Assembly (NCBI GenBank): GCA_017642335.1
Contig: JAGCPF010000031.1
Span: forward strand, 1 to 54,607
DNA: 54,607 bases
Reading direction: 5' to 3'
Source: Fibrobacter sp.
GTDB taxonomy: Bacteria; Fibrobacterota; Fibrobacteria; Fibrobacterales; Fibrobacteraceae
This document shows positions 43,301-53,000 of this stretch, one piece after another. Numbering within the stretch: position 1 is the first letter of the stretch; each line of letters starts with the position of its first letter. Both the position numbers and the translations under genes were made by a program. The notes under the pieces were generated by a model. The model searched no databases. It was not told the origin of the DNA and was given only the letters and a program-made list of their open reading frames with translations.

Positions 43301-44275
43301 CTAATAACCAATCGGCGGGGCATCTCCGTTCTTACTAGAAGAAGAGCTGCTATACGAACTGCTCGTATCCACACCAGGATTATCTTCTTCCGAGGAACTC
43401 GAACTGGAATAGTTCTCGTAATATTCGTTCTTCACGGTAAGGAGGACTGTTACAGCACAGGAGGTGAGGTCAACACTGCCAATCTTGATATAGGTTGCCG
43501 TCTTAGTACCCGGTCCCTTATAGTATACGGTATAGGGCTTGGCCGGACCGCTCCCTTTATTGGACCCGCTATAAGTTTCGGCATCGTCATCCATAAACCA
43601 TCTAAATCCGTCATTGAGCGTTCCCTCGTCAGGCACGTAGGTCCACGTCACGGGTTCCCCGATCTTCGCTTCGTACTTGTCCGGGACGCACTTGCCAGAA
43701 GGCGGAAGGGCTTCAGAGCTCGAAGAAACAGACGACGAACTTTCCTCATCCGGCTCCTCGCTGGAAGAAGATTCCTCGGAACTGGAGCTTTCCTCGCTGG
43801 AAGAAGACTCCTCCTCGGGTTCGGAACTCGAGGATTCTACGCTGCTCGACTCAGGTTCGACAGAAGAACTGGACTCCTCCACAGGCTCCGAAGACGAAGC
43901 GCTCTCGACAACCTCGCTCGAAGAGGAACTGGAACTCTCGGCAGACGAGATTTCCGGAGAAGCCGACGTCTCGATTACCGAGGAACTGCTTTCCTCGGCA
44001 GAAGAACTGCTGGAACGCTCCTTGTGCGAAGAACTGCTCTTGCCGGACTTTTTCCAGACCGGGCGACCCAACGTAGAATCCCACAGAGCGGAACATTTCG
44101 GGTCTACCAGACAAGAATCCATCATGGCATCCAATTGGGACGCATCAAAACCACCTATTTTCTCGACAGCGACCATATCGTCCGTTTCCGGGAAATAAAC
44201 ATCTCCACCGCCGCATGCCCAGAATGCGGTGACTAAACAAATTACGCCAAAAAGGTAAACAATCCTATTCTTCAT
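43301..44275 (-). CDS. Ser/Glu-rich PKD-like lipoprotein, cluster member 3
   Basis: A 324-residue shorter relative of members 1 and 2. Signal MKNRIVYLFGVICLVTAFWAC with GGGG 6 bases before the ATG. The helical segment (FDASQLDAMMDSCLVDPKC) is followed by a very long acidic linker of about 100 residues made of SSSS and EES/EPE words. A single PKD-like domain follows (CVPDKYEAKIGEPVTWTYVPDEG..FRWFMDDDAETYSG..VTVLLTVKNE), which corresponds to the second repeat of the paralogues. It ends in another Ser tract and PPIGY, with no C-terminal domain, so it may be truncated relative to its relatives. Linker charge is opposite to that of member 2. Confidence 0.83.
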   Translation of the reverse strand: MKNRIVYLFGVICLVTAFWACGGGDVYFPETDDMVAVEKIGGFDASQLDAMMDSCLVDPKCSALWDSTLGRPVWKKSGKSSSSHKERSSSSSAEESSSSVIETSASPEISSAESSSSSSSEVVESASSSEPVEESSSSVEPESSSVESSSSEPEEESSSSEESSSSEESSSSEEPDEESSSSVSSSSEALPPSGKCVPDKYEAKIGEPVTWTYVPDEGTLNDGFRWFMDDDAETYSGSNKGSGPAKPYTVYYKGPGTKTATYIKIGSVDLTSCAVTVLLTVKNEYYENYSSSSSSEEDNPGVDTSSSYSSSSSSKNGDAPPIGY

Positions 44276-44419
44276 AATGTTCCCCTACATCCCTAAATCT
44301 AAATTATTATTTACAAACGGGTTGTCGTTTCAGCTTTTTTTGTCCAAATTAGCCCCTCTTGCAAAAACAAGTGACCCAATTCATCAAAAAAAGAGCCGCC
44401 TTATTCCAAACGGGAATAT

Positions 44420-45214
44420 CTAATCCGCCGTTTTTCCGGGTTCTTCCATCTTGCGCTGGCCCGTGATAAACTGGTGGACGTAGGGATTAGACGTATTCTT
44501 GATTTCGTCGACAGTCCCCACTTCGATAATGCGACCGTTGTAGAGCATCGCAATGCGGTCGGCCACCTTGAAAGCGCTCACCATATCGTGCGTCACGACA
44601 ACGGAGGTAACCCCCAGCTTGCTCTGCATGTCGAGGATGAGGTCGTTGATGACATCGCTCGTAATCGGATCAAGGCCGGTCGTAGGTTCATCGTAAAGGA
44701 GGATTTCGGGATTGAGCGCAATGGCACGGGCCAGGGCGACACGCTTGCGCATACCGCCAGAAAGTTCGGACGGCATCTTGGTCCTGAATTCGGGAACCAG
44801 GTTGATCATCTGAAGCTTTTCGGTGACCACATTCTGGATTTGCCTCTCGGACATTTCCGGATGGTGTTCGCGGAGGGCGAACGCGATGTTCTCGCCAGTA
44901 TTCATCGAGTCGAAAAGCGCACCCATCTGGAACAGCATGCCCATCTTGCGGCGGATAGTACGCGTATCAAAAAACTTGGGCGTACTGATAGTCACGCCAT
45001 CAACCGACACCTCGCCGCCGTCCGGCTGGAGGAGCCCAATCATGTGCTTCAGGATGACGGACTTGCCGCCACCGGACTTGCCGATGATAACCATGGTTTC
45101 GCCACGGCGGATATCCAGGTTCACGTCTTCGAGAACCGTCTGCGAACCAAAGGACTTCTTGAGCCCTTTGAGTCGGATGGCGATATCGTTCGGATTGATG
45201 TTCACATTCGGCAT
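44420..45214 (-). CDS. mlaF: MlaF-type ABC transporter ATP-binding protein
   Basis: A 264-residue ATPase of the Mla/MCE phospholipid transport system. The ATG at 45214 (MPNVNINPNDIAIRLKGLKKSFG) follows the permease by 17 bases; the longer ORF only reads back through the permease. Walker A is GKSGGGKSV, the Q-loop lies in FQMGALFDSM, the signature is LSGGMRKRVALARA, Walker B is ILLYDEPTTGLDP and the H-loop is VVVTHDM. The FQMGALFDSMNTGENIAFALREH region is the family hallmark. It energises lipid transfer between the inner and outer membranes through MlaE. No MlaD (MCE) gene follows inside the window. Confidence 0.93.
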   Translation of the reverse strand: MPNVNINPNDIAIRLKGLKKSFGSQTVLEDVNLDIRRGETMVIIGKSGGGKSVILKHMIGLLQPDGGEVSVDGVTISTPKFFDTRTIRRKMGMLFQMGALFDSMNTGENIAFALREHHPEMSERQIQNVVTEKLQMINLVPEFRTKMPSELSGGMRKRVALARAIALNPEILLYDEPTTGLDPITSDVINDLILDMQSKLGVTSVVVTHDMVSAFKVADRIAMLYNGRIIEVGTVDEIKNTSNPYVHQFITGQRKMEEPGKTAD

Positions 45215-45231
45215 AATCTTACCTAATCCCT

Positions 45232-46014
45232 CTAGAAGAACATGATGGCATCGAGAACAAAGTCTGAAATCAGAATCATAAGACAGCTGGAAACGACCAC
45301 GTTCATCGTAGCCAGGCCGACTCCGTGAGCGCCCGCCTTCGAATTTATCCCGTGGTAGTATGCGAGCACAAAGATAATCGTGCCGAACACGACCGACTTG
45401 ATCATGCCCGACCAAAGGTCCATATTATGGAAAAGGTACTGCATTCCCGTATAGTAGGTGTACGTCGTGATATCAAGTGCGAGCACACATACGATCCAGC
45501 CACCGATAAGGGCTAGCGCGTTGGATATGGCGGTCAGGCAGGGAATCATCGTGAGGAAGGCGAAATAGCGCGGCATCGCCAAGTAGCGGTAGGTATCCAG
45601 GCCAAGGACCGTATAGGCGGACAGTTCTTCCTTTTCCTTCATCGAGCCGATTTCGGCAGCCACGGCACTTCCGACTCGGCCGGAAAGCACGATGGCCGTA
45701 AGTAGGGGTCCAAGTTCGATAAGGATCATCTTACAGGCGGCAGTACCGACAAATTTGTCAGAAACCAGGTTATGGAACTCAAATTCGGCCATGACCGTCG
45801 CCACCATACCCGTAAAGACGGATGTCACGAAAAGCAGCGGCAACGAGGAGACGCCAATGGAAACCATCTCCTTCACCAACAGGGCCGGATTCTTGTGGAG
45901 AAAGCGGAATCTGAGCACCGTATTGAACAGGATGCACAGGCACTCGCCAATGCTCGATATCGTACCGATGACAATCTTGCCCACCCAGGCTACCGGACGT
46001 AGAATCAAGAACAC
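45232..46014 (-). CDS. mlaE: MlaE-type ABC transporter permease
   Basis: A 260-residue inner-membrane permease of the MlaE (DUF140) family, partner of the ATPase behind it. Membrane segments include VSSLPLLFVTSVFTGMVATVMA, ELGPLLTAIVLSGRVGSAVAAEIGSMK (the family signature), FLTMIPCLTAISNALALIGGWIVCVLAL and the C-terminal VVVSSCLMILISDFVLDAIMFF. The EIGSMKEKEELSAYTVLGLDTYRYLAMPR loop contacts the ATPase in known MlaFE complexes. Its start is 3 bases after the dnaB stop, so translation is probably coupled to dnaB, an unexpected pairing of replication and envelope lipid transport. Confidence 0.94.
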   Translation of the reverse strand: MFLILRPVAWVGKIVIGTISSIGECLCILFNTVLRFRFLHKNPALLVKEMVSIGVSSLPLLFVTSVFTGMVATVMAEFEFHNLVSDKFVGTAACKMILIELGPLLTAIVLSGRVGSAVAAEIGSMKEKEELSAYTVLGLDTYRYLAMPRYFAFLTMIPCLTAISNALALIGGWIVCVLALDITTYTYYTGMQYLFHNMDLWSGMIKSVVFGTIIFVLAYYHGINSKAGAHGVGLATMNVVVSSCLMILISDFVLDAIMFF

Positions 46015-46017
46015 CTG

Positions 46018-47424
46018 CTACCCCCAATCCATCGGACCGAAATCGCCGCCATCGCCTTCATCGCGGTCGCTCTGGTAACTGGCATCCATATCGTCGGTCC
46101 AGTCGTAAAAGGTGGTGTATTCGGGCATGAAGCAAAGCTTGATGTCCTTGACGGAACCGTTACGGTGTTTGGCGACCATCAGTTCCGCATTGTGAATTTC
46201 GTCTTCATGGTGGTTGCGCACGTAGGGGCGGTCCACGAACCACACCATGTCGGCGTCCTGTTCGATAGAACCCGATTCACGGAGGTCGCTCAACTGCGGG
46301 CGTTCGCGGCCCTTCTCTTCGACCTTACGGCTCAGCTGGGCGAGCGCGATGACCGGCACGCTCAGTTCCTTCGCCAAAATCTTGAGACCACGCGATATGG
46401 CACCGATGGCCACGGCACGGTTTTCCTCGCCGCCGGTCTTCATCAGCTGCAAGTAGTCGATGACGACCAGGTCGAGCTTGCCCTGCCGTTTAAGCTTGCG
46501 GGTCTTGCTCATGAGTTCCATGATGCCGAGGTCGGCGTTGTCGTCGACAAACAGCGGGGCCTGGTTGATGGGCGTGACAAAAGCGATGAGCTTGTTCATC
46601 TCGTCGCGGCTCAGCTTGCCGTTACGCAGCCTGCTCTGGTCCACTTGCGCACGGGAGCACAAAAGGCGCTGCGCAAGCTGCATGCCATCCATTTCCAAGC
46701 TGAAAAAGGCGACATGCTTGTTGTAGTCAATCGCCGCATTCGCCGCAATCGTAAGGGCGAAAGAGGTCTTACCGACACCCGGACGGGCAGCCAAAATAAT
46801 CAAGTCCGAAGGTTGCAGGCCGTTCGTCAGTTCGTCGAGTTCGCTAATGCCCGTGGGCACGCCCGTGATGCCGTCCTTGCGGTTGTTCAGGCGCTCGAGG
46901 AGCGGGGCCACGAACTTGTCGATAGGCCGGAGCGAATCCTTCACCTTCTGTTCGGCAATAGAGAAGATGGAGCGTTCGGCCGACTGGAGGACTTCGTCGG
47001 TATTGACCGTCGAATCCATGGCCTTCTTGATGGTATCGGATGAACTGCGGATGAGCCTGCGGAGCACGGCCTTGTCGCGGAGGTGGTCCAATTGCCACGA
47101 GACGTTCGCCGAGGAGGCGACCGATTCCATCAAGTCAAAAAGGTATTCCCTGCCACCGGCCAGCTGGAGTTTACCGGCATGGTCCAGTTCGGCAGAAAGC
47201 GTAACAAGGTCTACCGGGGTGCCCGACTTGTACAAATTGGTAAGGGCATTCCAAATAAGCTGGTGGCGTTCCATGTAAAAGAAGTCGTCACCGGAAATCT
47301 CGGCTGTTGCCGTTTCCATCACGGAAGGGTCGCGAAGAATACCGCCCAGCAGGTAGCGCTCGGCATCGGTATCCATGGGCATCTGGCGGCCTTCAAAATT
47401 CTGTGCAGTTCCGTTTTCTGCCAT
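46018..47424 (-). CDS. dnaB: Replicative DNA helicase DnaB
   Basis: A 468-residue hexameric helicase that unwinds DNA at the replication fork and loads primase. The N-terminal DnaB_N domain (PMDTDAERYLLGGILRDPSVMETA ... HQLIWNALTNLYKSGTPVDLVTLS) precedes the RecA-like domain. The latter has Walker A ARPGVGKTSFALTIA, LEMDGMQLAQRLLC, Walker B LVVIDYLQLM and the Arg-finger region QLSDLRESGSIEQDADMVWFVDR. No intein interrupts it. It lies 19 bases after the uracil-DNA-glycosylase-like gene and has no clear Shine-Dalgarno sequence. Confidence 0.97.
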   Translation of the reverse strand: MAENGTAQNFEGRQMPMDTDAERYLLGGILRDPSVMETATAEISGDDFFYMERHQLIWNALTNLYKSGTPVDLVTLSAELDHAGKLQLAGGREYLFDLMESVASSANVSWQLDHLRDKAVLRRLIRSSSDTIKKAMDSTVNTDEVLQSAERSIFSIAEQKVKDSLRPIDKFVAPLLERLNNRKDGITGVPTGISELDELTNGLQPSDLIILAARPGVGKTSFALTIAANAAIDYNKHVAFFSLEMDGMQLAQRLLCSRAQVDQSRLRNGKLSRDEMNKLIAFVTPINQAPLFVDDNADLGIMELMSKTRKLKRQGKLDLVVIDYLQLMKTGGEENRAVAIGAISRGLKILAKELSVPVIALAQLSRKVEEKGRERPQLSDLRESGSIEQDADMVWFVDRPYVRNHHEDEIHNAELMVAKHRNGSVKDIKLCFMPEYTTFYDWTDDMDASYQSDRDEGDGGDFGPMDWG

Positions 47425-47443
47425 AAATCAAAATAAAATATAG

Positions 47444-48322
47444 TTACGATTGCGGTTTTGCAAAGCGCGACGAACGCGGAATGTGAACCTTCCACGTAAG
47501 CCACTTGAGCTGCTTGTCGTTGACCATCGTGTAGGGGTCGGCAAGCGCCATCGCGGGCGCTCCGCCAAATTCCAAATCGGAGCCGGCCATGTCGGCGAAG
47601 GGCTTCGCCTTGCCGAACACCTGGTAGAACAGGGGTTCGCCGAAGGTCACCACAAGTTGTGGCTGGATAAGCGCAATTTCTTTCGCGAGCATTTTGCGCA
47701 GGGACGTTTCGAGCAGCGGGGAAATGGGGCGCGGGGCGCCCTTGAAAAAATACGTGACGCCAATGGCAGAGGCATCGACATTCAAGTTCGCGAACAGGCG
47801 GACAAGCATCTCGCCCGGCGCCCCCTGGAGGAACTTGGCGCAATCCTCCCCCGGCTGCTGTGCGGGAAGCACGAACAGGAGCCGGGGCTTTTGCGGGCCC
47901 GCGTAGCGCGGCAGGTCCGCTGCGTGCGCATAGAGGACGTCTTTCTTGAGCGACGTATAAAAGGAATCGAGGGAATCGGCCGATTCGTACTCGGCGACAG
48001 TCTTCTTGACTGCGCGCGGGGCGGGCGGCGCGAGCGGGGCCGCAGCAGCGACCGGTTCGCGGGACGGAGCCGCTGCGGGAGCTGGGGCTCCGAACAGCCC
48101 GGAATTGTCGAACATCTCCGAAATCTCGTTTGATACAGGAGCGGCGGGCGCGGCCGGAGCGACAGCAGGGCGCACGGGAGCCGGACGGGCGGGAGCCGGA
48201 GCCGGGCGCGTTTTGCCACGGGTCAGCGCCCACGGTTCATCCAAAAAAAGCTCGGCATCGCCCAGGTCTATCTGACCGCGCAAATAATTCCGGAGTTCAC
48301 CAAAATCAAATTCTTCTGACAT
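47444..48322 (-). CDS. Uracil-DNA glycosylase-like protein with Pro/Ala linker
   Basis: A 292-residue protein. Residues 1-30 are a short conserved head (FGELRNYLRGQIDLGDAELFLDEP); residues 38-105 are a Pro/Ala-rich linker; residues 110-290 look like the uracil-DNA glycosylase superfamily (family 4 type) by order: RLLFVLPAQQPGED, GEMLVRLFANLNVDASAIGVTYFFKG, EIALIQPQLVVTFGEPLFYQVFG and ADPYTMVNDKQLKW at the place of the usual HPS. The catalytic GEAPG loop and the iron-sulphur cysteines of active family 4 enzymes are not conserved (only one Cys, at 161). It may be inactive or act on another ligand. It lies 12 bases after coaBC and 19 before dnaB. Confidence 0.65.
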   Translation of the reverse strand: MSEEFDFGELRNYLRGQIDLGDAELFLDEPWALTRGKTRPAPAPARPAPVRPAVAPAAPAAPVSNEISEMFDNSGLFGAPAPAAAPSREPVAAAAPLAPPAPRAVKKTVAEYESADSLDSFYTSLKKDVLYAHAADLPRYAGPQKPRLLFVLPAQQPGEDCAKFLQGAPGEMLVRLFANLNVDASAIGVTYFFKGAPRPISPLLETSLRKMLAKEIALIQPQLVVTFGEPLFYQVFGKAKPFADMAGSDLEFGGAPAMALADPYTMVNDKQLKWLTWKVHIPRSSRFAKPQS

Positions 48323-48334
48323 CGCAAAACCTAT

Positions 48335-49741
48335 CTAGCCGAGTTCGTTCAACACAAAATGTACAATTTCCTGGGCCAGGTCCACCTTGGAACCCATGTG
48401 CATCTCGGGAATCCCGGCATGGGGGCGCACCAGCGCATAGCGCACGCAGTTGTGGCCGAAGCCCGAGTCGCTTGCGACTGGGGCGTTGAGGAGCAGCGCG
48501 TCGGCGCCGCTCTTTTCGAGTTTTTCGGCAGCATGCTGCTTAAAATTGTCGGTTTCGAGCGCGAAGCCGACAATCACCTGACGGCGGGCATCACCCGCAG
48601 CTGAAGAGGCGTTGGCCTTTCGCGCCGCAATGCAGTCGCGCAAGATGTTCGGGTTGGGAACAAGCTCTATCGTAAGCTGGCTCCGGCTGTCCTTGATTTT
48701 CGAATCGGCCGCGTGGGCGGGGCGGTAGTCCGCTACCGCCGCGCAATGCACGACGGCGTCCACACTCTCGAGCCGAGACATCACGGCGTCGTGCATCTCC
48801 CGGGCGCTTTGGACGCGGGAAACCGCGACACCGCCCGGGAACGCGGCCTCCATCGGGCCAGCAATGACTTCGACCTCGAAGCCGTTGGCGTAGAATACCG
48901 AGGCGAGCGCGACGGCGGTCTTGCCGCTGCTGCGGTTGGAAATGTAGCGCACCGGGTCAATCGCCTCTTCGGTACGGCCGGCAGTGAGGAGCACCTTCTT
49001 GCCGTGACCGGGGAGCGTCGGATCCCGCGTGGGGTCCATGTCCTGGGCGACGGGAAAAGCCGGCGGTTCGGGGGCGTTGCGGGGGTGTCCCCCGCTTGCT
49101 TCGGCGTTGCTCAGCACAGGAGAAGGGGTAGCGGAAGACGCGCCAGCGGCTGAAGCGAGGGGAAGGCTTTCCCCTTCATTATCTCTCGTCTCTCGTCTCT
49201 CGTCTCTCGTCTCTAAATAAGCCACAATCTCTGCAGGTTCCATCAGGCGGCCTTGCCCGACTTCGCCACAGGCGAGTTCACCGGCCGGAGATTCGAGCAC
49301 GGTCGTGTCTTCGAAGCCACGCAAAATTTCGAGATTACGTTTGACGGCGGGGCTGTTGTACATCGCGACGTTCATCGCGGGGGCAATTACGCGCGGGCAC
49401 GTGCAGCTCATGAAGCAGAGGCTCACCGGGTCGTCGGCGATGCCGCAGGCGAACTTGCCGATGACATTCGCGGTGGCGGGCACCACCAGGTAGAGGTCCG
49501 CCCAGCGCGGGAAGTCGATATGCTGGAAAGGCCGCGCCTCGACGGCGCCGTTCTTGAGGTAGACGGGACACTTGGAGAGGCTCGCGAATGTAAGCGGGGC
49601 GACGAATTCGGTGGCGGCATCGGTCATGCACACGCGCACCTCGGCACCTTTCTTTTGCAAAAGGCGCAACAGCTCGCAGCTCTTGTACACGGCGATTCCG
49701 CCCGAAACGCCAAGAAGGATCTTCTTTCCAGCTAGTTCCAT
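48335..49741 (-). CDS. coaBC: Bifunctional phosphopantothenoylcysteine decarboxylase / phosphopantothenate-cysteine ligase
   Basis: A 468-residue coenzyme A biosynthesis enzyme. The CoaC flavodomain (1 to about 180) has KILLGVSGGIAVYKSCELLR, catalytic His in HIDFPRWADLYLVVPATANVIGK, PAMNVAMY and catalytic Cys in ELACGEVGQGRL. The CoaB domain (about 245-468) starts KKVLLTAGRTEEAIDPVRYISNRSSGKTAVALA. Between them is an unusual linker of about 65 residues, partly encoded by a 7-base tandem repeat (49183-49214) and by dispersed-repeat-like sequence. The ATG at 49741 (MELAGKK) fits the family better than the start 9 codons upstream. First gene of the leftward run to mlaF. Confidence 0.95.
   Translation of the reverse strand: MELAGKKILLGVSGGIAVYKSCELLRLLQKKGAEVRVCMTDAATEFVAPLTFASLSKCPVYLKNGAVEARPFQHIDFPRWADLYLVVPATANVIGKFACGIADDPVSLCFMSCTCPRVIAPAMNVAMYNSPAVKRNLEILRGFEDTTVLESPAGELACGEVGQGRLMEPAEIVAYLETRDERRETRDNEGESLPLASAAGASSATPSPVLSNAEASGGHPRNAPEPPAFPVAQDMDPTRDPTLPGHGKKVLLTAGRTEEAIDPVRYISNRSSGKTAVALASVFYANGFEVEVIAGPMEAAFPGGVAVSRVQSAREMHDAVMSRLESVDAVVHCAAVADYRPAHAADSKIKDSRSQLTIELVPNPNILRDCIAARKANASSAAGDARRQVIVGFALETDNFKQHAAEKLEKSGADALLLNAPVASDSGFGHNCVRYALVRPHAGIPEMHMGSKVDLAQEIVHFVLNELG
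49098..49120. repeat. Dispersed repeat word inside the coaBC linker
   Basis: The minus strand reads CTGAGC-AAC-GCCGAAG, close to CTGAGC-TT-GCCGAAG in polA. It is translated in frame in a poorly constrained linker. Confidence 0.45.
49183..49214. repeat. Heptanucleotide tandem repeat in coaBC
   Basis: CTCTCGT repeated four times plus four bases, perfect. Because seven is not a multiple of three, gain or loss of one unit would shift the coaBC frame between its two domains. Confidence 0.9.
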
Positions 49742-49818
49742 ATAATGCAAGATAGAAAAAGCGTACAAGGCGAGAGAAGCGCGAAAATTTATTTTCGCAT
49801 TTCCGAGCCGCAGTAGCG

Positions 49819-49875
49819 GACGCCGTAGGCGTCAAAAGTGTGCAAGGCGCCCCCGGAACAAGTCCGGGGTGACAG
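49819..49875. repeat. Intergenic dispersed-repeat cluster left of the 1041-residue gene
   Basis: Two hairpins: GACGCC-GTA-GGCGTC (49819-49833) and CCCCGGA-ACAAG-TCCGGGG (49851-49869), the latter followed by TGACA. The second resembles the units at 53459-53484 and 53572-53600. The 300 bases between coaBC and the next gene otherwise hold A/T-rich promoter sequence. Confidence 0.65.
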
Positions 49876-49976
49876 AACAAAGCGAGAGATGGAAAGCCAT
49901 TTTTAAACGTTTAATGTGACATTTCTAACAAACGACAATGCCCCAGAATCGTTTATAAAGTAGAGATATTTTTTAC

Positions 49977-50005
49977 TTGACCGCTCCACAGCGTTTAATT
50001 ATTTT
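49977..50005 (+). promoter_or_regulatory. Predicted promoter of the 1041-residue surface protein
   Basis: TTGACC, a 17-base spacer, TATTTT; about 30 bases of leader to the ATG at 50042, which has GGAG 6-7 bases upstream. Confidence 0.55.
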
Positions 50006-50041
50006 TACATGTGATTCAATTTTTAATGGCCGGAGAAAACA

Positions 50042-53000
50042 ATGAAAAAGACGCTTTTCGGATTTACCGTATTGAGCTTACTTTCTGGAACCACATTTGC
50101 CAACTGGTCAGGTGCAAATTCCGAGCCAAATAAAGCAACCATCGACGGAAACACATTTTACGAGATTTCGTCACCTGAAGAACTAGCCTGGTTTGCCGAA
50201 CAAGTTAATTTAGGATACACCAGCATCAATGCCGTATTAAAGAAAGACATTGTCTTTTACAAAGATTCCCTGACTGACGAAAACAAGGGAAGTGCTCACA
50301 CATGGACTCCTATCGCAAAAAATCCGGAGAATGCCTTCTCAGGAATCTTTGATGGTGCTGGTTATAAAATACAGGGCGTGTATCTGGAAGACCACGACTA
50401 CTCCTACATAAATGGAGACCGACTTGGCTTTTTTGGGGTTATCAGTGCAAAGGGTATTGTAAAAAATGTCAATTTCGAAAAAAACTACATGAGCATCAGC
50501 TACCCAGACGGAACCTCGCCATACACTTCAAAAAAAATTTCATTTGGCCCTCTAGCAGCGAAAAATAACGGTACCATAAAAGACGTTTCGATTGGTGGAA
50601 CCGTAAAATTTGAAATACCTGTAATCGACAAAAATCCTGAAATATCGTATGGTTCAGGCGTTGTCGGTGAAAACGTCGGTACAATGTCGAACATTGTGTT
50701 TTCGGGTTCCATCATCTCCAAAAGTTCCAGCACGAACATCGGAGGAATCACAGCAACAAACAAAGGTCTGCTCGATTCCGTTTTCAACAAAGGAACTTTT
50801 ATTCTTGACTCTTCCTTTGTCCATTATGTTGGAGGCATCACATACGACAACACAGCGAATATAAGACACTCTGAAAATTATGCGGACATCATTACGAAAA
50901 ACCTGTTCATGTCTGGAGGAATTGCAAGCAATTCAACAGATTCTTTAAACGTCATATCACACTGCCGCAATTACGGAAACATAGAAAGCAATAATTACAA
51001 CGAAAGCGTGTATGGAGGCATCGCCGCCTATACAATGGGTTCCATTTATTACAGCGAAAATTACGGAAAAATAAAGGTTTACCTTTTGTCACCCACTTAT
51101 GGTTGTTCAGGCCTTGCCTGCGTGACTAGTGGAGGAAAAGTTGGAGGGATTGTAGGCGTAGCCGATTCAAGAAGCGGGTCCATTATTTCACGCCCTAGCG
51201 TTTATATCGATCGTAATACCAATTACGGTAACATAACAGCTTATACAAAAACAATAAATTCTCTATCAACACCAACACCAAGCGTAGGCGGAATTATTGG
51301 ACACTCTAAAGCAGGTTATCTTACAAACAACAGAAATTTTGGAGACCTAAACCTTTCTGGGACAATGGGTTTTTTAGGTTCAATCGCAGGACATGTGGAC
51401 TCCGCCTATAAAAGTTCTTCTATTGTCGGAGGAAACTATTCCATTTGCACACTCAGCAATACAGCTACAGGTCTTAATACAAAAAAAGGAACTTTGGCAC
51501 AAATCTACGGCACTCAAAAAATTTATACAAACTACGGTTTTACAAAACAAGACAAGCTATTATTTTCTAGTGACAGTTTGGCATTTCTGCTAAACAAACG
51601 GGAAATCTCTAGTTCTTCTTTTGATAATACGCAAGCATGGTCTCGGGGAGTGAGCGGTCCTGTTTTAACAGACGAAACCCACCATCCAGCTTTCCAAGTT
51701 ATGTTTTATACAGCGGAATCCTCCTTCCTGAAAATGGTCTATACAGATTCCACAGGCATAATCAAGGATTTCCCGACTCCGCCAGAAAAAGAAGACAGTG
51801 TTTTTCTAGGATGGCGCTATTCCAAAAAAACGAATCAGGATTCCCTGAGAATGGTAAACCTGAACGTTCCCATAAACAATGACTACAAGTTATATGCATT
51901 TTATGGGGACAAGTCGATAGAACGGAAAATGTACACTTTTTACTATAGCAATGGGTCCATCATTTGGAGCAGTGTTACACGAGACGATGGCAGCATACCC
52001 TTCCCAGGTACGCTTTCAAAAAAAGCATCAGCACAATACACATATACATTCGACGGTTGGTTAAAACTTTCCGATTATGAGTATCAAGCCACATTCATTT
52101 CGCATATACGAAGCTATGAAATCAAATTTTATAAAAATTGCAACGGCGGTGCAGGAAGTCTAATATTCAAGGATACTGTTGAATACGGACAAATACCCGA
52201 ATACAAAGGAGTCGATATTTCCTGCCCATCAACTAACAAATACGACATTGCTTTTTCTGGCACATGGTATCCTCCTTTAGAACCTGTTACCGGAACCCAA
52301 TTCTACAATGCAGTCTTGGATTCTACCTACAGGAAATACAACATTACATTCTTGAACTACGATTCGGTAACCGTTCTACAGCAAACGCTGTGGGAATACA
52401 ACAGCATTCCTAAATATAAAGGAGATTTGCCCACCAAGCCGTCTGCAGGGAATAAAATTTATGAATTTTCCGGTTGGGTACCCGAACCTACGAATGTGAC
52501 TGGAGAAGCATTCTACTATGCAAAATATGACAGCGTCAAAGTTTTACCAAGCAGTTCATCGTCTTCGATTGTAGTTTCTAGTTCCAGCATTGCAGTTTCG
52601 AGTTCGAGTACGATAAAGTCAAGTTCTAGCATTGTTGCTTCAAGTTCAAGCGCAAAGCAGTCAAGTTCTAGCGCAAAGCAGTCAAGTTCTAGCGCAAAGC
52701 AGTCAAGTTCTAGCATAGTAAAGTCAAGTTCTAGCGTTGCAGCGTCGAGTTCTAGTGCGAAAAAATCTAGCTCTAGCGTGGCACAGTCCAGTTCTAGCGT
52801 AGTAAAATCCAGTTCATCTGCAACTACATCCAGTTCCAGTAAAGTTGTATCAAGTTCAAGCATAGCAAAGTCAAGTTCTAGCGTAAAAGAGGCATCCAGT
52901 TCAAGCAAAAAAGCAGTGTCTAGCTCAAGCGAAAAAGGTTCAAAGGTAATCGATGCAGGGCCGCGTCCGCAGTTCACATTACAAACACATGGCCGCACAT

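Noticed and set aside
52551..52938. Regular repeat tract that could be mistaken for a CRISPR array
   Set aside because: Units are about 21 bases without unique spacers and encode an uninterrupted Ser-rich linker in frame with the surface protein.
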